Shown here one piece after another: positions 59,488-64,000 of a stretch of 64,000 bases of DNA; position 1 is the first letter of the stretch, and every line of letters starts with the position of its first letter. The DNA is taken from positions 1,116,001-1,180,000 of the forward strand of contig BCHU01000004.1 of assembly GCA_001599715.1 (NCBI GenBank), written 5' to 3'. This stretch comes from Phaeotremella fagi (taxonomy: Eukaryota; Basidiomycota; Tremellomycetes; Tremellales; Phaeotremellaceae). Position numbers and translations under genes: made by a program. The notes below the pieces were generated by a model. That model made no database searches, had not been told where the DNA came from, and worked only from the letters and a program-made list of their open reading frames with translations.

Positions 59488-60426
59488 CTTTGTCTCTCTT
59501 CTGTGATTGATCGTAAGAATAGATAGAAGGATGAGGATGTCTCTCTATCTATGATGTCTCAAACCTATTTATACCTACACTAGCTACTTTGCTCTTATTT
59601 CTGAAATGACCATCTCGAGTGGAGGTTACCGTATCGGTGAAGACCGTGTTGGAAGTTGCCGACTGCCACATGAAGACAATAAGATAGTTCCGTGTAATAC
59701 CGAGACTAAAAGGAGGATTTAATAAAGAAGTAAAAGTAGCGCCACCTGCGTTTGTATGGTGTAGCCACGGTGTAACTGTACAGCTATGTGCCGTCAGAGT
59801 GTCATTGACTCTCTATCTATTCAATCCATATTCATATCTATATCTATATCTTTATTCCTATCTATTTTCTTTTATCCTTCAGTATACTCATATCTGCAAG
59901 TCAGATATCAACACAAGGTAAGCTTCATATCCTTCTTATACTACTACAGCATCCAGTGGAATACGATAGAATCAGAAGAAAGAGGTACGCCTTTAGAGGA
60001 GACTCGGCCTTGGCGCGTGGGATCATCAATCATGTCATTATGGATATCCAATGTCGATGATCAAGTCGTTGTTCGTTGGATATCCATCCTGCTTGACACT
60101 CTCGTCACCATGGATCATGATAGCTGAGGAGGAATGCGTTGTGGAAATAATACAATGATGATTGGAGCTGACGGTTATGTGTTCCCGTCCCCGTTACTTC
60201 CATCCACTCTGCACGGTCTATTTTCGATTCACTCGATACAACGCAACAATCTTCTGTTACATTCTATTTAACCTATCTCACGACGCGTATTCTTACATCT
60301 ACCCATTTGGAACGTAATCGAAACCTATCGTCTTTTGCCACCCATTCGACATATTAGAACAACAACAACTCACAGTTTCCTGTTTAATTCACCCGCTTAT
60401 CGATATCAATAAGTTAGATTTCCACA
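59488..60426. other. Intergenic/5' region upstream of YPT1
   Basis: About 940 bp between the divergent CPS1 and YPT1 starts. It contains a pyrimidine/AT-rich stretch (59810-59880), a plausible 5'UTR intron donor (AAGGTAAGCTT near 59915) and two copies of the palindrome TGGATATCCA, 36 bp apart (60041-60050 and 60077-60086). Open frames here are low complexity and not called. Confidence 0.45.
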
Positions 60427-62481
<2,055 letters not shown>

Positions 62482-63077
62482 ACTACCCTCTAACGTTAAC
62501 GTTGACGTTCGAGAAACCATGCACATACCCAGATCACGCCTTTTCTTCTTAGATAATTTCCAATTTTGTATAAGGGAAAGAGTCTTCGTAGACAACTCGA
62601 CCTCTTTTTCTTTGTTTTTCCCGCTTTTGATTTGATTTGATAGTTTTCCTTTTTCTCATTTTTTCTTTACTTAGTGCCCCCTCTTTTGAATTCTGATTTC
62701 TTTCAACAATCAAATGTATATGACTTCAATTCGATGGTGTTTGTCTATTTTGCAGGGTTTCGGGGATAATCATCTGAAGATAAATCAAGAGTTTCATCTG
62801 AGCAGGACAAGATTATCGATGAGCATGTCTATTGCAAACAATCCCACGTCAGATTCATACACTGCAGCAGGCATAGCTCAAAGTGAAACTCCATTCGAGA
62901 TAATTAGCAGGGAAGAAACCATCTGTAGAATAAAAATACCCTGTAATTGCCAATCACGACAAGAACCAAGAATTCGAATACCAGTATGCATGCATACCAC
63001 CTCTAGAAAAATTTATCATTTATCAATCCACAGAACCTGGTCTCATTAACAACAAATCCAATCTGAGTTTTCAGACT
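62482..63077. other. Convergent 3' region
   Basis: YPT1 3'UTR (T-rich) facing the 3' end of QCR10. A 111-codon frame (62714-63049) shows no protein features. Confidence 0.5.
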
Positions 63078-63732
63078 TTAGAATGGTTTATCGGAATCTG
63101 GGGTGTTATCTGGTATCACGTTTTGTGTTAGTCATGATTCGAGTAAATTCAAGAGTTTGGTTGACTCACCGACAAAGTAGTTTGAGACCTGTAGAAGATA
63201 TTGGTTGTTAGCCTCTTTCTTTATACTTTATGGGAAATAGAATATGGGTTGGAGAGGATGTAGCATTGTTCCCGAGAGACGAATTTAATTGTTTTTCAAC
63301 CACTGAATCCTAACTCGTACCTCCTCTCCCAACGTCTCCTAATTCAGATCCAATACCATCGAGTACCCAAATCCCATGGAAACAAGTACGACTCAATAGA
63401 TCCAATCCCCAACCAGACGAAATATTCGAAACGTTGAAGCTCGACTCACAAAAGGGATTTTCTTCAAGACATCTTTCTGATACAAAGGAACAGAGGACAT
63501 CAAGAGTGAAACAGCGAATCCAGCTCCAGCACCCCAGATGATAAGTGATGGCCTGAACGCTGCGAATCGTCTGTAGAACGAAAGTGGTTAGCTGGATCGA
63601 AGGAGACTAGACGGAAAACGTACTCTGGAGTGAATCCTCCGAAAGCCTTATTTTTTCGTTAGTACTTTACAATCCTCTGCATAGGGGTGGAGATAGACGT
63701 ACGAATTGAGGTTTTGTTCTGTATGCTGGCAT
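63078..63732 (-). CDS. QCR10: Ubiquinol-cytochrome c reductase subunit 10 (Qcr10)
   Basis: Small single-span subunit of mitochondrial complex III. Five exons on the minus strand (63703-63732, 63624-63646, 63450-63570, 63170-63188, 63078-63109) give 74 aa; two exons are only 23 and 19 nt. The reading is MPAYRTKPQFAFGGFTPERF, then membrane span PSLIIWGAGAGFAVSLLMSS, then VLKKIPFVSNYFV and the end TPDSDKPF. The WGAG...VP...KIP...YF..TP.SDKPF pattern is that of fungal Qcr10. The summed exon length is a multiple of three and all junctions are GT..AG, supporting the model. No cleavable presequence is apparent, as expected. Confidence 0.85.
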
Positions 63733-63965
63733 TGTTGTTGTCTCTTTTTATTAGGTGTATGTATAGAAGACGTTGGTTATGGTTTTGGTGGTGTTTTACG
63801 GATCGGAAGGAGTAGGTGAATAGTGGCATTCTAAATTACGTGTACTTGTTTTTCGATGGTTGTGGCATTTTCCTTTCAACCAATCTCTGTTCAAAGGATT
63901 GGAAGCAGGTTTGATGGAGGTGATATTTGACAAAGAGATGAATCGTGTTGATCTACTCAAACAAG

Positions 63966-64000
63966 ATGTCAAATACTGGTGGTGAGTTTAAATGGGATCT
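63966..64000 (+). CDS. Possible start of a gene cut by the right edge
   Basis: ATG in context ACAAGATGTC opens MSNTG, followed at once by a consensus donor GTGAGT at 63982, the usual pattern for a short first exon here. Too little sequence to identify the product. Confidence 0.25.
   Translation, partial: MSNTGGEFKWD

Noticed and set aside
59786..60127. 113-codon plus-strand frame upstream of YPT1
   Set aside because: Ile/Ser/Phe-rich product of a simple ATCTAT repeat; likely 5'UTR or spacer.

Overview
This window looks like nuclear DNA of a basidiomycete yeast-type fungus, most likely a tremellomycete (Cryptococcus/Kwoniella relatives). The reasons are very dense genes, many short introns (mostly 45-70 nt, GT..AG, with CTNAC/CTGAC branch sites close to the acceptor), and typically fungal genes (HOM3 aspartokinase, chitinase, arrestin-type trafficking adaptor, CPS1, QCR10). 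No rRNA, convincing tRNA, CRISPR array, intact transposon, virus or bacterial-style operon was seen. Gene models were spliced by eye; where all exons were summed, the coding length was checked to be a multiple of three.

Layout. 1-5.9 kb: SF3B1/Hsh155 (minus, cut by the left edge), an arabinitol/sorbitol-type dehydrogenase, and a THOC5-like protein. 6.2-12.1 kb: a LysM-domain protein, a small unknown ORF and a large MFS transporter. 12.4-23.9 kb: 5-oxoprolinase, a DHDPS-family aldolase, a Dal5-type anion transporter and a Baeyer-Villiger-type flavin monooxygenase. This looks like a nitrogen/carbon scavenging neighbourhood with GATA-box-rich promoters. 24.2-30.5 kb: a glycerophosphodiester phosphodiesterase, a small secreted Cys protein, a decayed tandem repeat of about 260 bp, and a glycerol-3-phosphate acyltransferase. 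30.8-35 kb: Nopp140/SRP40 and aspartokinase. 36-44.6 kb: an arrestin-like adaptor, a GH18 chitinase with an N-terminal mucin-like stalk, and an Atg22-family vacuolar transporter. 44.8-48.8 kb: mitochondrial methylmalonate-semialdehyde dehydrogenase and an unknown repeat-bearing protein. 49-57.2 kb: a YY1/Iec1-like zinc-finger protein, APC4, a small Lys/Ser-rich protein and a paraoxonase-like protein. 57.3-63.7 kb: carboxypeptidase S, Rab GTPase Ypt1 with an unusually long intron, and the five-exon gene for complex III subunit Qcr10. The last 35 bases may begin another gene.

Most genes are ordinary housekeeping genes. The best candidate for a functional module is OXP1, aldolase and Dal5-like permease, possibly with the monooxygenase. 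The best structural oddities are the 1,070-nt YPT1 intron, the reversed chitinase architecture, the aspartokinase insertion and the 27.4-28.0 kb tandem repeat.
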